Source: Paenisporosarcina sp. FSL H8-0542
GTDB taxonomy: Bacteria; Bacillota; Bacilli; Bacillales_A; Planococcaceae
Length of the DNA stretch: 64,000 nt
Reading direction: 5' to 3'
Assembly: GCF_038632915.1 (NCBI RefSeq)
Contig: NZ_CP152050.1
Location: forward strand, 817,501 to 881,500
A program made the position numbers and the translations under genes. A model generated the notes under the pieces. The model saw only the letters and a program-made list of their open reading frames with translations. It was not told the origin of the DNA and did no database searches. Positions 19,853-28,071 of the stretch are shown here, piece after piece (position 1 is the stretch's first letter; each line of letters opens with the position of its first letter).

Positions 19853-20392
19853 ATGAAAATTTTAGTCATAAGTGGAGGACCACGTAAACATGGTCGTACC
19901 GCAATTGCAGCTCGATTTATTGAACGTACTTATGGATTCCATACAATGGATTTAAGTGTAATGGGAATGCCGATGTACACTGGAGAAGAAGAGCAAGCAA
20001 ATGAGTCTGTTGTAAAATCTTTACGTCAAGCTGTGCTAGAAGCTGATGCTGTATTGTTGTTATCACCTGAATATCACAGTGCCATGAGTGGAGCGCTGAA
20101 AAATGCATTGGACTTCCTGGGCAGTACACAGTTTCTACATAAACCAGTCGGCTTACTTGCTATCGCTGGTGGAGGAAAAGGTGGCATCAATTGCTTGAAT
20201 AATATGCGTACAGTGATGCGAGGCGTTTATGCCAATGCAATTCCACGCCAGTTGGTGCTTGATCCAAGTACATTTGATTATGACCGAGATGGTCTAGTAA
20301 AAGAAGCGGCTGAACAAGTCGATGGCTTAATCGAGGAATTGAAAATGTACGCACGGATCGGGAATGAAATGAAATCGCAAAGTTTGATTTAA
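19853..20392 (+). CDS. azr: NADPH-dependent FMN reductase / azoreductase
   Basis: 179 residues, flavodoxin-like. The N-terminal ISGGPRKHGRT matches the FMN phosphate loop, LLLSPEYHSAMSGALKNALDFL the central motif, and AIAGGGKGG the second FMN contact. Reduces flavins, quinones or azo dyes. The second of two in-frame ATGs (19853) is chosen because AAAGGAGAG then has a seven-base spacer. Third gene of the yhcY-yhcZ operon, as in B. subtilis (yhdA). Confidence 0.92.
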   Translation: MKILVISGGPRKHGRTAIAARFIERTYGFHTMDLSVMGMPMYTGEEEQANESVVKSLRQAVLEADAVLLLSPEYHSAMSGALKNALDFLGSTQFLHKPVGLLAIAGGGKGGINCLNNMRTVMRGVYANAIPRQLVLDPSTFDYDRDGLVKEAAEQVDGLIEELKMYARIGNEMKSQSLI

Positions 20393-20436
20393 AAAGTTGA
20401 GAACCAACCTGTTATGGTTGGTTCTCAACTTTTTGC
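20392..20436 (+). terminator. Terminator of the yhcY-yhcZ-azr operon
   Basis: AAAAAGTTGAGAACCAACC paired with its exact complement across loop TGTTAT, followed by TTTTTGC. A strong, nearly perfect 19-bp stem. Confidence 0.93.
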
Positions 20437-20589
20437 TTTGGTATAGGATTGATCAGTTAAATGTTGTATGTTGATGTACTATTAGTGGAGTTAGTTGTTA
20501 ATTATTGGGTGATTAAATCTCGATTGATGCCGGTTAAACCAGCTCAAGAGCCGATTAAACAGATATAGACAGAGAAATGCCTAATCAAA

Positions 20590-20627
20590 CAAAAAGCCAA
20601 CCCATGAAATAGAGGTTGGCCATTTTT
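20590..20627 (-). terminator. Terminator of rsgA
   Basis: GCCAACC/GGTTGGC stem bordered by A5 on the left, giving a T run on the minus strand just after the rsgA stop. The 150 bases between this and the azr terminator hold no recognisable gene. Confidence 0.75.
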
Positions 20628-20628
20628 G

Positions 20629-21729
20629 TTATCTTTTTTTAGTAGGTCTTTTCCGCATATCTTTCGTAATTTGTTTCCATTTCCCTCGCTCTGTTTTTTG
20701 GGCAGCGGCATCCGCTTTTCGTTCCATGTAAGCAAGCTCACGTTTTATTTTTTCATAACTTGCATATCGTTCTTGTGTCAGGGAGCCATTATTCAACGCT
20801 TCCTGCACACCACATCCAGGTTGGCCATTATGTTGGCAATCTGAAAAGCGGCATGTTCTCGCAAATTGCTCTACGTCCTTAAAGCCAGTATCTAAACTTT
20901 CACTGTTATCCCACATTTGGAATTCACGCATACCAGGAGTGTCAATCAACAGACCGCCTCCAGGCATTCGGAACAATTCTCGATGAGTTGTCGTATGGCG
21001 GCCTTTATCATCATCTTCTCGAATGTCCTGAACGGCCATGACATTCTCACCGCATAGTGCATTGGTTAAAGAAGATTTCCCTACACCAGATGAGCCCAGC
21101 AACGCAGCAGTTTTGCCGTCTTTCAATAAGTCTTGAAGTTCGTCAATGCCTTCTCCGGTAACACTGCTGACGACATGTATCGGTACACCAAATGCCACTG
21201 TTTCAGCTTGATCCACATAAGAATGTGGATCATCACAAACATCTTTTTTCGTTAAAACGATAACAGGGTTTGCGCCTGAGTCCCAAGCTGCAACCAAATA
21301 TCGTTCCAATCGACGAAGGTTGAAATCCATGTTCAAAGACATGACGAGAAAGACGATATCTACGTTAACGGCTACAATTTGTTCTACCGTTGTACCACCC
21401 GCTACTTTTCGTGAAAATATAGAAGTTCGTGGCAGTATGTTTCGAATGATACCTTTTTCTTCACCTGGCATTTTTTCAACCGCTACCCAATCACCGACAG
21501 CCGGATAGTCCCGGCGTTCATGTGCCTGGTGTTTGAAGCTGCCGGAAAGGGAAGCTAGCCATTCACCTTCATCTGTCACCACTCTGTACATATGTTTATG
21601 TTCAAGCAATACGCGTCCAATAACGCAAGCTTGCAACTTTTCATTCGAGGACTGGTCTTGCCATTTCGTTGCTAAAGACTCGTTCCATCCGTAATTTTTA
21701 ATTGTTTTCAATGTGTTAATCATTTTCAA
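20629..21729 (-). CDS. rsgA: Ribosome small-subunit-dependent GTPase A, long form
   Basis: 366 residues. OB-fold, then a circularly permuted GTPase: LTKKD (G4) before GSSGVGKSSL (G1) and DTPGMREF (G3), and the zinc-binding C-terminus CRFSDCQHNGQPGCGV. It matures the 30S subunit. It is longer than typical RsgA (about 290-300), with a basic tail (TERGKWKQITKDMRKRPTKKR), so it is probably the second RsgA type of Firmicutes. TTG at 21729 is chosen: AGGAGG with an eight-base spacer; the ATG two codons later is the alternative. A leader ORF and a terminator precede it. Confidence 0.93.
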   Translation of the reverse strand: MKMINTLKTIKNYGWNESLATKWQDQSSNEKLQACVIGRVLLEHKHMYRVVTDEGEWLASLSGSFKHQAHERRDYPAVGDWVAVEKMPGEEKGIIRNILPRTSIFSRKVAGGTTVEQIVAVNVDIVFLVMSLNMDFNLRRLERYLVAAWDSGANPVIVLTKKDVCDDPHSYVDQAETVAFGVPIHVVSSVTGEGIDELQDLLKDGKTAALLGSSGVGKSSLTNALCGENVMAVQDIREDDDKGRHTTTHRELFRMPGGGLLIDTPGMREFQMWDNSESLDTGFKDVEQFARTCRFSDCQHNGQPGCGVQEALNNGSLTQERYASYEKIKRELAYMERKADAAAQKTERGKWKQITKDMRKRPTKKR

Positions 21730-21810
21730 TGTGTGTTCCTCCTGATTTGTGTATAAGAAAATTGGAATGCGCCATATGCGCTTCAGTCCATTTACATTTT
21801 CTTGGGAAAT

Positions 21811-21844
21811 AAAAAAACCGTGGCTGCGAAAGGCAGTCACGGTT
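21811..21844 (-). terminator. Intrinsic terminator in the rsgA leader (probable attenuator)
   Basis: On the minus strand AACCGTGACTG...CAGCCACGGTT (11-bp stem, one mismatch) followed by T7. It begins eight bases after the stop codon of the leader ORF and ends about 80 bases before the rsgA start, so transcription must pass it to reach rsgA. Confidence 0.85.
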
Positions 21845-21852
21845 CATACACA

Positions 21853-21951
21853 TCACAAAAGAAACGTTCTACTTGTTAGAAAGCATACGTGTGATGAGAT
21901 ACCTGGAACATGCCAATTCGCAATTTTACGTTCTCAATTAAATTTGCCATA
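21853..21951 (-). CDS. 32-residue leader peptide upstream of rsgA
   Basis: ATG with AGGTGAGG six bases upstream. The peptide begins MANLIENVKLRIGMFQV and ends LTSRTFLL-stop. No family recognised. The stop codon lies eight bases before the terminator hairpin, so a ribosome paused on the last codons would cover the hairpin's left arm. A promoter-like TTGACA - 18 bases - TATGGT lies upstream at 21983-22012. Confidence 0.7.
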
Positions 21952-21982
21952 ATACCTCACCTGCTTTCGATTTAATAAAGTA

Positions 21983-22012
21983 ACCATAACAAAATCATAT
22001 TCATCATGTCAA
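21983..22012 (-). promoter_or_regulatory. Candidate sigma-A promoter of the leader-rsgA transcript
   Basis: Minus strand TTGACA, 18-base spacer, TATGGT. Consensus -35, weaker -10. About 30 bases upstream of the leader start codon. Confidence 0.55.
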
Positions 22013-22142
22013 TACTATATGTGAGAAATTTTACCCAATTCTGAAAAAAAGTAATTGTCATGTTTATGAAACCGTAACGTAAGGGTATCTAACTAATAAG
22101 TTGTTAGAAAAATACTAAAATACGAAAGTGGAGGTATTCGAA

Positions 22143-22286
22143 ATGATGACGAATTCAATTGCCGGACAAAAATGGTGGAAAATTGGTGCTGCAGCTTTCC
22201 TGACAGTAGGTTTACTAGGGGCATGTGGTGATGGAGACGATGAAGATGTTGAGAATGAAATCCAAGATGAACAAGACTCTGAATAA
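22143..22286 (+). CDS. Tiny acidic lipoprotein, unknown function
   Basis: 47 residues. N-terminal MMTNSIAGQKWWKIG, a hydrophobic stretch and lipobox LLGAC with Cys28, then a very acidic tail (GDGDDEDVENEIQDEQDSE). The mature part is only 20 residues. ATG behind GTGGAGGTATTCGAA, and a terminator follows. Lipid-anchored acidic peptide; no family assigned. Confidence 0.75.
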   Translation: MMTNSIAGQKWWKIGAAAFLTVGLLGACGDGDDEDVENEIQDEQDSE

Positions 22287-22291
22287 GACTT

Positions 22292-22323
22292 CAAAAAAAA
22301 CCGCCGATATGGCGGTTTTTTTA
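22292..22323 (+). terminator. Terminator of the tiny lipoprotein gene
   Basis: AAAACCGCC GATAT GGCGGTTTT with a T run, seven bases after the stop. Confidence 0.9.
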
Positions 22324-22647
22324 TGGATTAAAAGTAATATGATTTGGTTTTTTTATAAAAAATATTACATTCACTTGAACATTTTAGAATGGAGTTAGTA
22401 AGATGCTGGAGGAAAACGATATATGTAAATTTTGGTAACTGTTATATTATTGGAACCGAATTGCACTGATTACGTCTACTTGTAGTCGTCTCTTTTAAAG
22501 AATTATTATTGATAGGATATTCTTTTACTTAAAAGGAACAAATTTTTGTTTTTAAATTCTCGGTTTAAAGTTTCATGATGTACACGAACAATCTATGATA
22601 CTATATTGTTTTGTAAATATAAGCTTTCTAGCTAGTGGGGTTTTCAT
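22324..22647. other. Intergenic region without recognised features
   Basis: About 320 AT-rich bases between the lipoprotein terminator and the ycgR-like gene. I see no ORF with a ribosome binding site, no hairpin-T run and no convincing Zur-type or other operator. Confidence 0.5.
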
Positions 22648-23532
22648 ATGTTTTCTCAATCATTTTTACAATTAAATACTATTTTTATCAGCATATTAAT
22701 AGAATCCATACCTTTTGTGCTGATTGGTGTTTTTATTTCAGGATTCCTTCAAATGTTTGTATCGGAAGAAATGATTGCACGAGTTATCCCGAAGAATCGA
22801 TTTTTGGCCGTCCTCTATGCAACTATTTTGGGTGCCTTCTTTCCTGCCTGTGAGTGTGGCATTGTGCCGATTGTTCGCAGACTTCTCCTAAAAGGGGTCC
22901 CTTTGCATGCAGGAATTGCTTTTATGTTAACCGGGCCGATCATCAATCCTATTGTTTTATTTTCCACTTACATTGCTTTCGGAAATCAATGGGACATGGT
23001 GTTATACCGCAGTGGACTTGCTTTTATTGTCGCAATGACAGTTGGTATTATCTTGTCCTATCAATTTAAGGGGAATCAACTGTTAGAAAAGGGGAAGATG
23101 AATACTCATCATCATCATCATTCTAAGGGACAATCGTTTAAAAGTAAATTTGCGGATATGCTTCGACATGCAGTGGATGAATTCTTTTCTGTAGGTAAGT
23201 ATTTAATTTTGGGTGCATTTATTGCAGCAACAATGCAAACCTACTTGAAAACTTCTACATTGCTGGACATCGGTCAAACCGACATTACTTCATCGCTTGT
23301 CATGATGGTTCTTGCTTTTGTCATGTCGCTTTGTTCAGAAGCAGATGCATTTATTGCTTCTTCATTCAGTAGTACTTTTTCAGTCGGATCTATCGTGGCA
23401 TTTCTTGTATTTGGTCCAATGGTAGACATTAAAAATACTCTTATGATGCTCAGTGTTTTCAATAAACGTTTTATCTTTATCTTAATTGGCTATATTGCCC
23501 TATTTGTTTTAGTCGGTTCACTATTGATATGA
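22648..23532 (+). CDS. Permease, DUF318/ArsP_1 family (YcgR-like)
   Basis: 294 residues, about eight membrane helices. Markers are PACECGIVPIVRRLL, LTGPIINPIVLFSTY, a central cytosolic loop with HHHHH and the second-half motif SEADAFIASSF. Paired with a YcgQ-like (TIGR03943) gene, as in Bacillus ycgR-ycgQ. The conserved cysteines and the His-rich loop suggest metal or metalloid handling (inference). ATG behind AGTGGGGTTTTCAT, a weak site. Confidence 0.88.
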   Translation: MFSQSFLQLNTIFISILIESIPFVLIGVFISGFLQMFVSEEMIARVIPKNRFLAVLYATILGAFFPACECGIVPIVRRLLLKGVPLHAGIAFMLTGPIINPIVLFSTYIAFGNQWDMVLYRSGLAFIVAMTVGIILSYQFKGNQLLEKGKMNTHHHHHSKGQSFKSKFADMLRHAVDEFFSVGKYLILGAFIAATMQTYLKTSTLLDIGQTDITSSLVMMVLAFVMSLCSEADAFIASSFSSTFSVGSIVAFLVFGPMVDIKNTLMMLSVFNKRFIFILIGYIALFVLVGSLLI

Positions 23533-23545
23533 AGGAGGGAAAGTC

Positions 23546-24385
23546 TTGGTAAGGACGTATATTTTACTCATTTTCACTTTCTTCTTTGCACATTTACATG
23601 CTTCAGGAAATATTACGAAATACATTAACATGAAGTATTCCTATCTTTCCTATAGCGCAATTTTCATTTTCGCCATTTTAACAATTGTCCAAGCATATAC
23701 AGATATCAAACAGTCAAAAGATGAACCTGATGAATCTTGTTGTGATGGAAATCATAGCCATGAAAAAACGAAGCCTTTTTATCAGAGATGTTTCATTTAT
23801 GGGGTTTTTATATTTCCTTTACTAACTGGCTTTTTTCTGCCGATTGCAACTCTAGATTCTACAATTGTTAAATCGAAAGGATTTTCGTTCAAGGCAATGG
23901 AAACAACCGATGAATATGCTGTCACTCAGTACTTGAAACCTGATACCAGTATTTATTATGGCAAGGAAGGCTACGATGAATTAATGGATATTGAAAAAAA
24001 TAAATATCTATCCAAAAGTAGCGTAATACTTAAAGATACAAACTATCTTAAAGGGTTGGAAACAATCTATAATTATCCTGGGGATTTTCTTGGGAAGACA
24101 ATTGAATTTGATGGTTTTACATTTAAAGGGGAGACTGTGAACAAAAACCAGCTTTTCGTCCTGCGATTTGGTATTATTCATTGTATTGCAGATTCGGGTG
24201 TATATGGAATGTTAGTTGAATTTCCTGAGAATATGAATATCGAAGATGACCAATGGATCCATGTCAAGGGAACCCTCTCTTCAGTCTATTACCAACCATT
24301 TAAATCCACCATCCCAGTGTTGCTTGTAGAAGAATGGGAAAATACCAAAGAACCCAAAGAACCATATGTTTATCGTTCATATTAA
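23546..24385 (+). CDS. TIGR03943-family membrane protein (YcgQ-like)
   Basis: 279 residues. Three hydrophobic segments in the first 110 residues, with a Cys/His loop between (ESCCDGNHSHE), then a soluble extracytoplasmic domain with FVLRFGIIHCIADSGVYGML and an OB-like C-terminus (WIHVKGTLSSVYYQ). TTG start behind GAAGGAGGGAAAGTC, 13 bases after the permease, so translationally linked. Probable partner subunit of the permease. Confidence 0.88.
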   Translation: MVRTYILLIFTFFFAHLHASGNITKYINMKYSYLSYSAIFIFAILTIVQAYTDIKQSKDEPDESCCDGNHSHEKTKPFYQRCFIYGVFIFPLLTGFFLPIATLDSTIVKSKGFSFKAMETTDEYAVTQYLKPDTSIYYGKEGYDELMDIEKNKYLSKSSVILKDTNYLKGLETIYNYPGDFLGKTIEFDGFTFKGETVNKNQLFVLRFGIIHCIADSGVYGMLVEFPENMNIEDDQWIHVKGTLSSVYYQPFKSTIPVLLVEEWENTKEPKEPYVYRSY

Positions 24386-24484
24386 ATTTCATCGATAGTG
24401 AAATTCTAAAATCCATAGGCAAGAAAAAAAGGCGTCGCAGACTAACTGGTTCTGTTATGAAGTACAAAATAAAAATATATAACT

Positions 24485-24546
24485 AAAAGCACCGCAATTG
24501 GTACAAATCTGTCATAAGATTTGTATCAAAAAGCGGTGCTTTTTCT
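24485..24546. terminator. Long bipartite hairpin terminator
   Basis: AAAAGCACCGC...GCGGTGCTTTTTC with an inner GGTACAAATCT/AGATTTGTATC arm. It lies 100 bases after the YcgQ-like gene. Confidence 0.8.
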
Positions 24547-24719
24547 ATTTCAGTTTATTGACTTGAGAATAGCAATACTAATTTTATAAAAAGGGAGCAT
24601 GGGGGGTTTGTGTAAATAAGTAAAAGATAGAAAAATGTAACTTTTCTGTTTTTATAACGTATTACAATTAACAAAAGATAATAATTTTAACGTAACACAA
24701 ATTATCAGGGGGGATTAGA

Positions 24720-25373
24720 ATGTATTATAAACGAATTAAAAAAATTGGAGGCATCTTATTCTTGGTTAGCTCGTGTTTTCTGTTTGCCGCCTGTTCGGAA
24801 GAAATTCCTGAACAGCAAAAAGAAGTGGTTGTTTCATTAGAAGATAAAAATGAAGAAGCAGTCCAGGCTGTTCTTGAATCAGAATTCACAGTTCCGAACG
24901 AAGAATATGTGCTTATTGTCAAAAACATTGATAAAAAAATGACCGAAATAGGCAGCCACACACCTGAAGCGAATGAAGTAAATGGAGATGTAGAGTCAGG
25001 GGTCTCAGATGAATGGCGTGCCTACGAGGAATTAGTTAAAAAAACATATGGACCTTACTTTACTGACCATCTATATGATTACCTTATTTCCAATGTTATT
25101 GCTTTTCATTATCACTATGGATATATAGGCTTTGACGAAAATATTCGGTATGAAATGAAAGTTAGTGATATACAAGTAACTAAAAGTGAGAATAAAAACA
25201 CACCCAAGCATTATGACTTTACCGCTCAGGTAGAATATACGAATAATGCAGGTGAAGTTTCACAACACGAAGTAAAAGGTACGGCAATTCTTTCTGAACC
25301 AGGAAAAATTGGGAAGTTTGAAATACTGGATGATGGTGGTTTAGGAGAAAAAGTATCAGTGGACCGACAATAA
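24720..25373 (+). CDS. Secreted lipoprotein, unknown function
   Basis: 217 residues. Signal peptide with lipobox LFAAC (Cys25), then a linker rich in Glu and a folded domain (about 60-200) including an SDEWRAYEELVKKTYGPYF segment and beta-strand-rich repeats (YDFTAQVEYTNNAGEVSQH). ATG behind AGGGGGGATTAGA. Stand-alone gene. No family recognised; the fold may be NTF2-like (speculative). Confidence 0.85.
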   Translation: MYYKRIKKIGGILFLVSSCFLFAACSEEIPEQQKEVVVSLEDKNEEAVQAVLESEFTVPNEEYVLIVKNIDKKMTEIGSHTPEANEVNGDVESGVSDEWRAYEELVKKTYGPYFTDHLYDYLISNVIAFHYHYGYIGFDENIRYEMKVSDIQVTKSENKNTPKHYDFTAQVEYTNNAGEVSQHEVKGTAILSEPGKIGKFEILDDGGLGEKVSVDRQ

Positions 25374-25428
25374 CAACAAAACATTGTGATTTTGCACTGT
25401 CTTCGGATGGTGCATTTTATATTTTAAA

Positions 25429-25456
25429 AGAAAAGCACCGCTAAATGCGGTGCTAA
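25429..25456. repeat. Hairpin after the lipoprotein gene
   Basis: AGCACCGC TAAAT GCGGTGCT, an 8-bp perfect stem without a clear T run on the plus strand. On the minus strand AAAAGAAA upstream gives a T-rich tail, so it may terminate minus-strand transcription. Confidence 0.55.
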
Positions 25457-25470
25457 TTAATTACTAAGTG

Positions 25471-25488
25471 ATATCCGATATCGGATAT
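25471..25488. promoter_or_regulatory. Perfect 18-bp palindrome
   Basis: ATATCCGATATCGGATAT reads identically on both strands. It lies between the convergent lipoprotein and CDF genes, followed on the plus strand by a T9 tract, so it may be a terminator hairpin or a protein-binding site. Confidence 0.45.
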
Positions 25489-25592
25489 TATTTAGTTTTT
25501 TTTTCCTCTCAAGAAAACTCGATAGGATTTTTTCAGCGTTTCTTATCGTTAATAAATCAAACTTCTTCGTTTTACCCCAATCCTTCAATTCT

Positions 25593-26468
25593 TTAATCGA
25601 TTGTCTCGTGGGGTTCAATATGAACCAGAACCATGCAAAATGGTATTACTAAATGTATTTTTTTCTCAATCTCTTCCGTTATTCGATGACTCTCCACAAC
25701 ATTTAATGATGGATCAACTGTAACGGTTAAATCGACAAACATTAGATTCCCATGCATGCGTCCTTTGAAGTCTTCTAAATGGATGACACCCTGTACTTTT
25801 CGAACGAGAACTGAAAGAGTTTCAACCTCATCTTCGTTAAAACCGTCAGTCAAGGTATGTACTGCCTCATTGAAGATATCGAATGCCGTTTTCATGATCA
25901 GTAATCCGACTAAAATGGCTGTAATTGAATCCAAGATAGGGAGTCCAAATATAGCAGCTAATATCCCGATAGATGCCCCGATACTGACGAGGGCATCGGA
26001 TCGGTTATCATATGCTGCGGCTCGAACCGCGGAGCTATTAATTCGATTAGCCAGCCTTAAATTGTATCGATAAACCACATACATCACAATGGCACTACCA
26101 GCAGCAACAAATGCTGTTAAGATGGAAGGTGTTTCGTGAATCGGGTGAAGCATGTTCTTTCCTGCATTTATTAATACTTGCAAACCGACAGCAGCCATAA
26201 TAAAAGAGGCGACAAGGGATGCAACTGTTTCGGCACGGAGATGTCCATAATGATGATTATGATCCGGAGGTTTTTGTGATATTCGAAGTCCAATCAATAC
26301 AGCAATTGAAGCAGCGATGTCCGTCGAATTATTGAGACCATCTGCTTTTAAAGCTTCGGAAGTACCGATATATCCGATGGTCAATTTTATAGTGCTTAGA
26401 ACTAAATAGGTACCGATACTTATCCAAGCACCTTTTTCCCCTTCGCGTAATTGTGTATATAGCTCCAA
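25593..26468 (-). CDS. Cation diffusion facilitator family metal exporter
   Basis: 291 residues, six membrane helices plus a C-terminal cytosolic domain. Metal-site motifs: ADGLNNSTDIAAS in helix 2, HNHHYGHLRAE after it, YDNRSDALVS in helix 5 (the paired Asp positions of CDF antiporters). Likely exports Zn, Mn or Fe; specificity not decidable. TTG at 26468 is chosen because GGGGGG lies seven bases upstream. Confidence 0.92.
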   Translation of the reverse strand: MELYTQLREGEKGAWISIGTYLVLSTIKLTIGYIGTSEALKADGLNNSTDIAASIAVLIGLRISQKPPDHNHHYGHLRAETVASLVASFIMAAVGLQVLINAGKNMLHPIHETPSILTAFVAAGSAIVMYVVYRYNLRLANRINSSAVRAAAYDNRSDALVSIGASIGILAAIFGLPILDSITAILVGLLIMKTAFDIFNEAVHTLTDGFNEDEVETLSVLVRKVQGVIHLEDFKGRMHGNLMFVDLTVTVDPSLNVVESHRITEEIEKKIHLVIPFCMVLVHIEPHETID

Positions 26469-26501
26469 TTTGTTTCCCCCCTGCAAAACTTTCAGACATA
26501 A

Positions 26502-26531
26502 GAAAACGACTCTCTTAGTGAGAGTCGTTTC
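26502..26531 (-). terminator. Terminator of the CNNM/CorC-type gene
   Basis: AAACGACTCT...AGAGTCGTTT hairpin spanning the stop codon of the gene ending at 26515, with T-rich sequence on the minus strand. Confidence 0.75.
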
Positions 26532-27867
26532 TTTCTAATCGTTCTTCAATCATATTTTCTAATTCTTCTTTAGTTAATTTAATGACTTCAAGATACAGTA
26601 TGTGATGGCCTTCCATATCTTTAATCGTGAATTCGTATCCTTGTTCAATTATTTTTTCACCTTTAATGGCTTCAAAATGTTTAGTCAGGAACCATCCACC
26701 GATTGTATCAATATCTTCTTCATCAATATCAATGCCCAAAATATCATTAACGTTTTCTATTAAAATTTTGGCATCAAGGATATAGTGATGATCTCCTAAT
26801 TTTTGAACATCCGGCAATTCATCATTATCAAACTCGTCTCGAATATCACCGACAATTTCTTCAAGAATGTCTTCGATTGTTACGAGACCCGATGTTCCGC
26901 CATATTCATCCATCAATATTGCCATATGAATACGTTCACGTTGAATTTTCAATAACAACTCACCAATTGGAATGGTTTCAATGACACGAATGATTGGTTG
27001 CATATAATCAATGACCGGTCGATTAATATTCTCAGAATCCTTAATATAAGCAGTCAATAAATTCTTCATGTTCACCAAACCGATTACATGATCTTTGTCG
27101 CCATCTGTTACTGGATATCGCGTATACTGTTCGACGTTTACCTGGTCAAACACTTGGCGAAGGGTCGTATCTTTATCAATGGTGCTCATCTCGGTACGGG
27201 GAGCCATAATTTCTTTGGCAATCCGATCGTCAAATTCAAAAATCTTGTTTACAAACTTATATTCCGATTGGTTGATTTCACCACTTTTCAAGCTATCCGA
27301 TAGAATTATACGAAGTTCTTCTTCTGTATGTGCCAGCTCTGATTCAGATGCAGGCTTTAATCCAAATAAGCCTGTAAGTGTTCGAGCGGAACCATTTAGG
27401 AATTTAATAATTGGATACATGATGCGATAGAACCAAATCAATGGTTTTGCCGTAAACAAGGCAACTTGCTCCGCTTTTTGAATGGCTAACGTTTTCGGTG
27501 CCAATTCACCGACCACTACGTGCAAAAATGTAACGAATGAGAACGCAATTCCGTAAGATAGGATATTTGACGTGCTATCACTTAGCTCGAAACGTTCAAA
27601 TAGTGGATGCAATAAAAGTTCGACAGTAGGTTCTCCAAGTAAACCTAAACCTAACGCGGTCATTGTAATACCCAACTGACACGCAGATAAATATTCATCC
27701 AAATTTGAAATGACGCGTTTAGCGTGAACGGCACGTTTATTTCCTTCCGCAACCAATTGATCAATGCGGGTTGATCTCACTTTTACAATAGCAAACTCAC
27801 TTGCCACGAAGAATGCCGTAAAGGCGATTAAGACAGCAAATGCTGTCAATCGTATGGCTATGTCCAA
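26515..27867 (-). CDS. CNNM/CorC-type (hemolysin-C-like) membrane protein
   Basis: 450 residues: N-terminal DUF21 transmembrane domain (about 1-190), two CBS domains (from APRTEMSTIDKD to EYGGTSGLVTIEDILEEIVGDI) and a CorC/HlyC C-terminal domain (about 350-435). Related to Bacillus YhdP/YqhB/YugS, of which some export Mg. TTG at 27867 is preferred: AAAGGA with a short spacer and directly before the first helix. A strong AGGAGG farther upstream belongs to another frame. Divergent from the ChrA operon. Confidence 0.9.
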   Translation of the reverse strand: MDIAIRLTAFAVLIAFTAFFVASEFAIVKVRSTRIDQLVAEGNKRAVHAKRVISNLDEYLSACQLGITMTALGLGLLGEPTVELLLHPLFERFELSDSTSNILSYGIAFSFVTFLHVVVGELAPKTLAIQKAEQVALFTAKPLIWFYRIMYPIIKFLNGSARTLTGLFGLKPASESELAHTEEELRIILSDSLKSGEINQSEYKFVNKIFEFDDRIAKEIMAPRTEMSTIDKDTTLRQVFDQVNVEQYTRYPVTDGDKDHVIGLVNMKNLLTAYIKDSENINRPVIDYMQPIIRVIETIPIGELLLKIQRERIHMAILMDEYGGTSGLVTIEDILEEIVGDIRDEFDNDELPDVQKLGDHHYILDAKILIENVNDILGIDIDEEDIDTIGGWFLTKHFEAIKGEKIIEQGYEFTIKDMEGHHILYLEVIKLTKEELENMIEERLERNDSH

Positions 27868-28071
27868 AGAATTCCTTTGTTCCAGACCCGAATGAGGGGG
27901 AGAACAAAGTGTACACCTCCTGTTTTCTAAAAAATAGTTAATACCTATAATAATAAAATACTCAGGTTTAAAAAACAAATATTACTTTCCACACGCAATT
28001 TCCCTTTCAACGGTTTCCTTATTTTTGTATCCTAAAAGAAGAGACTTATATGATGGGGGAGTGAATAAATT

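Noticed and set aside
27868..27978. Longer start for the CNNM/CorC-type protein
   Set aside because: The added 37 residues are not hydrophobic-signal-like or conserved in type; the AGGAGG there fits another frame, while TTG at 27867 has its own site directly before helix 1.
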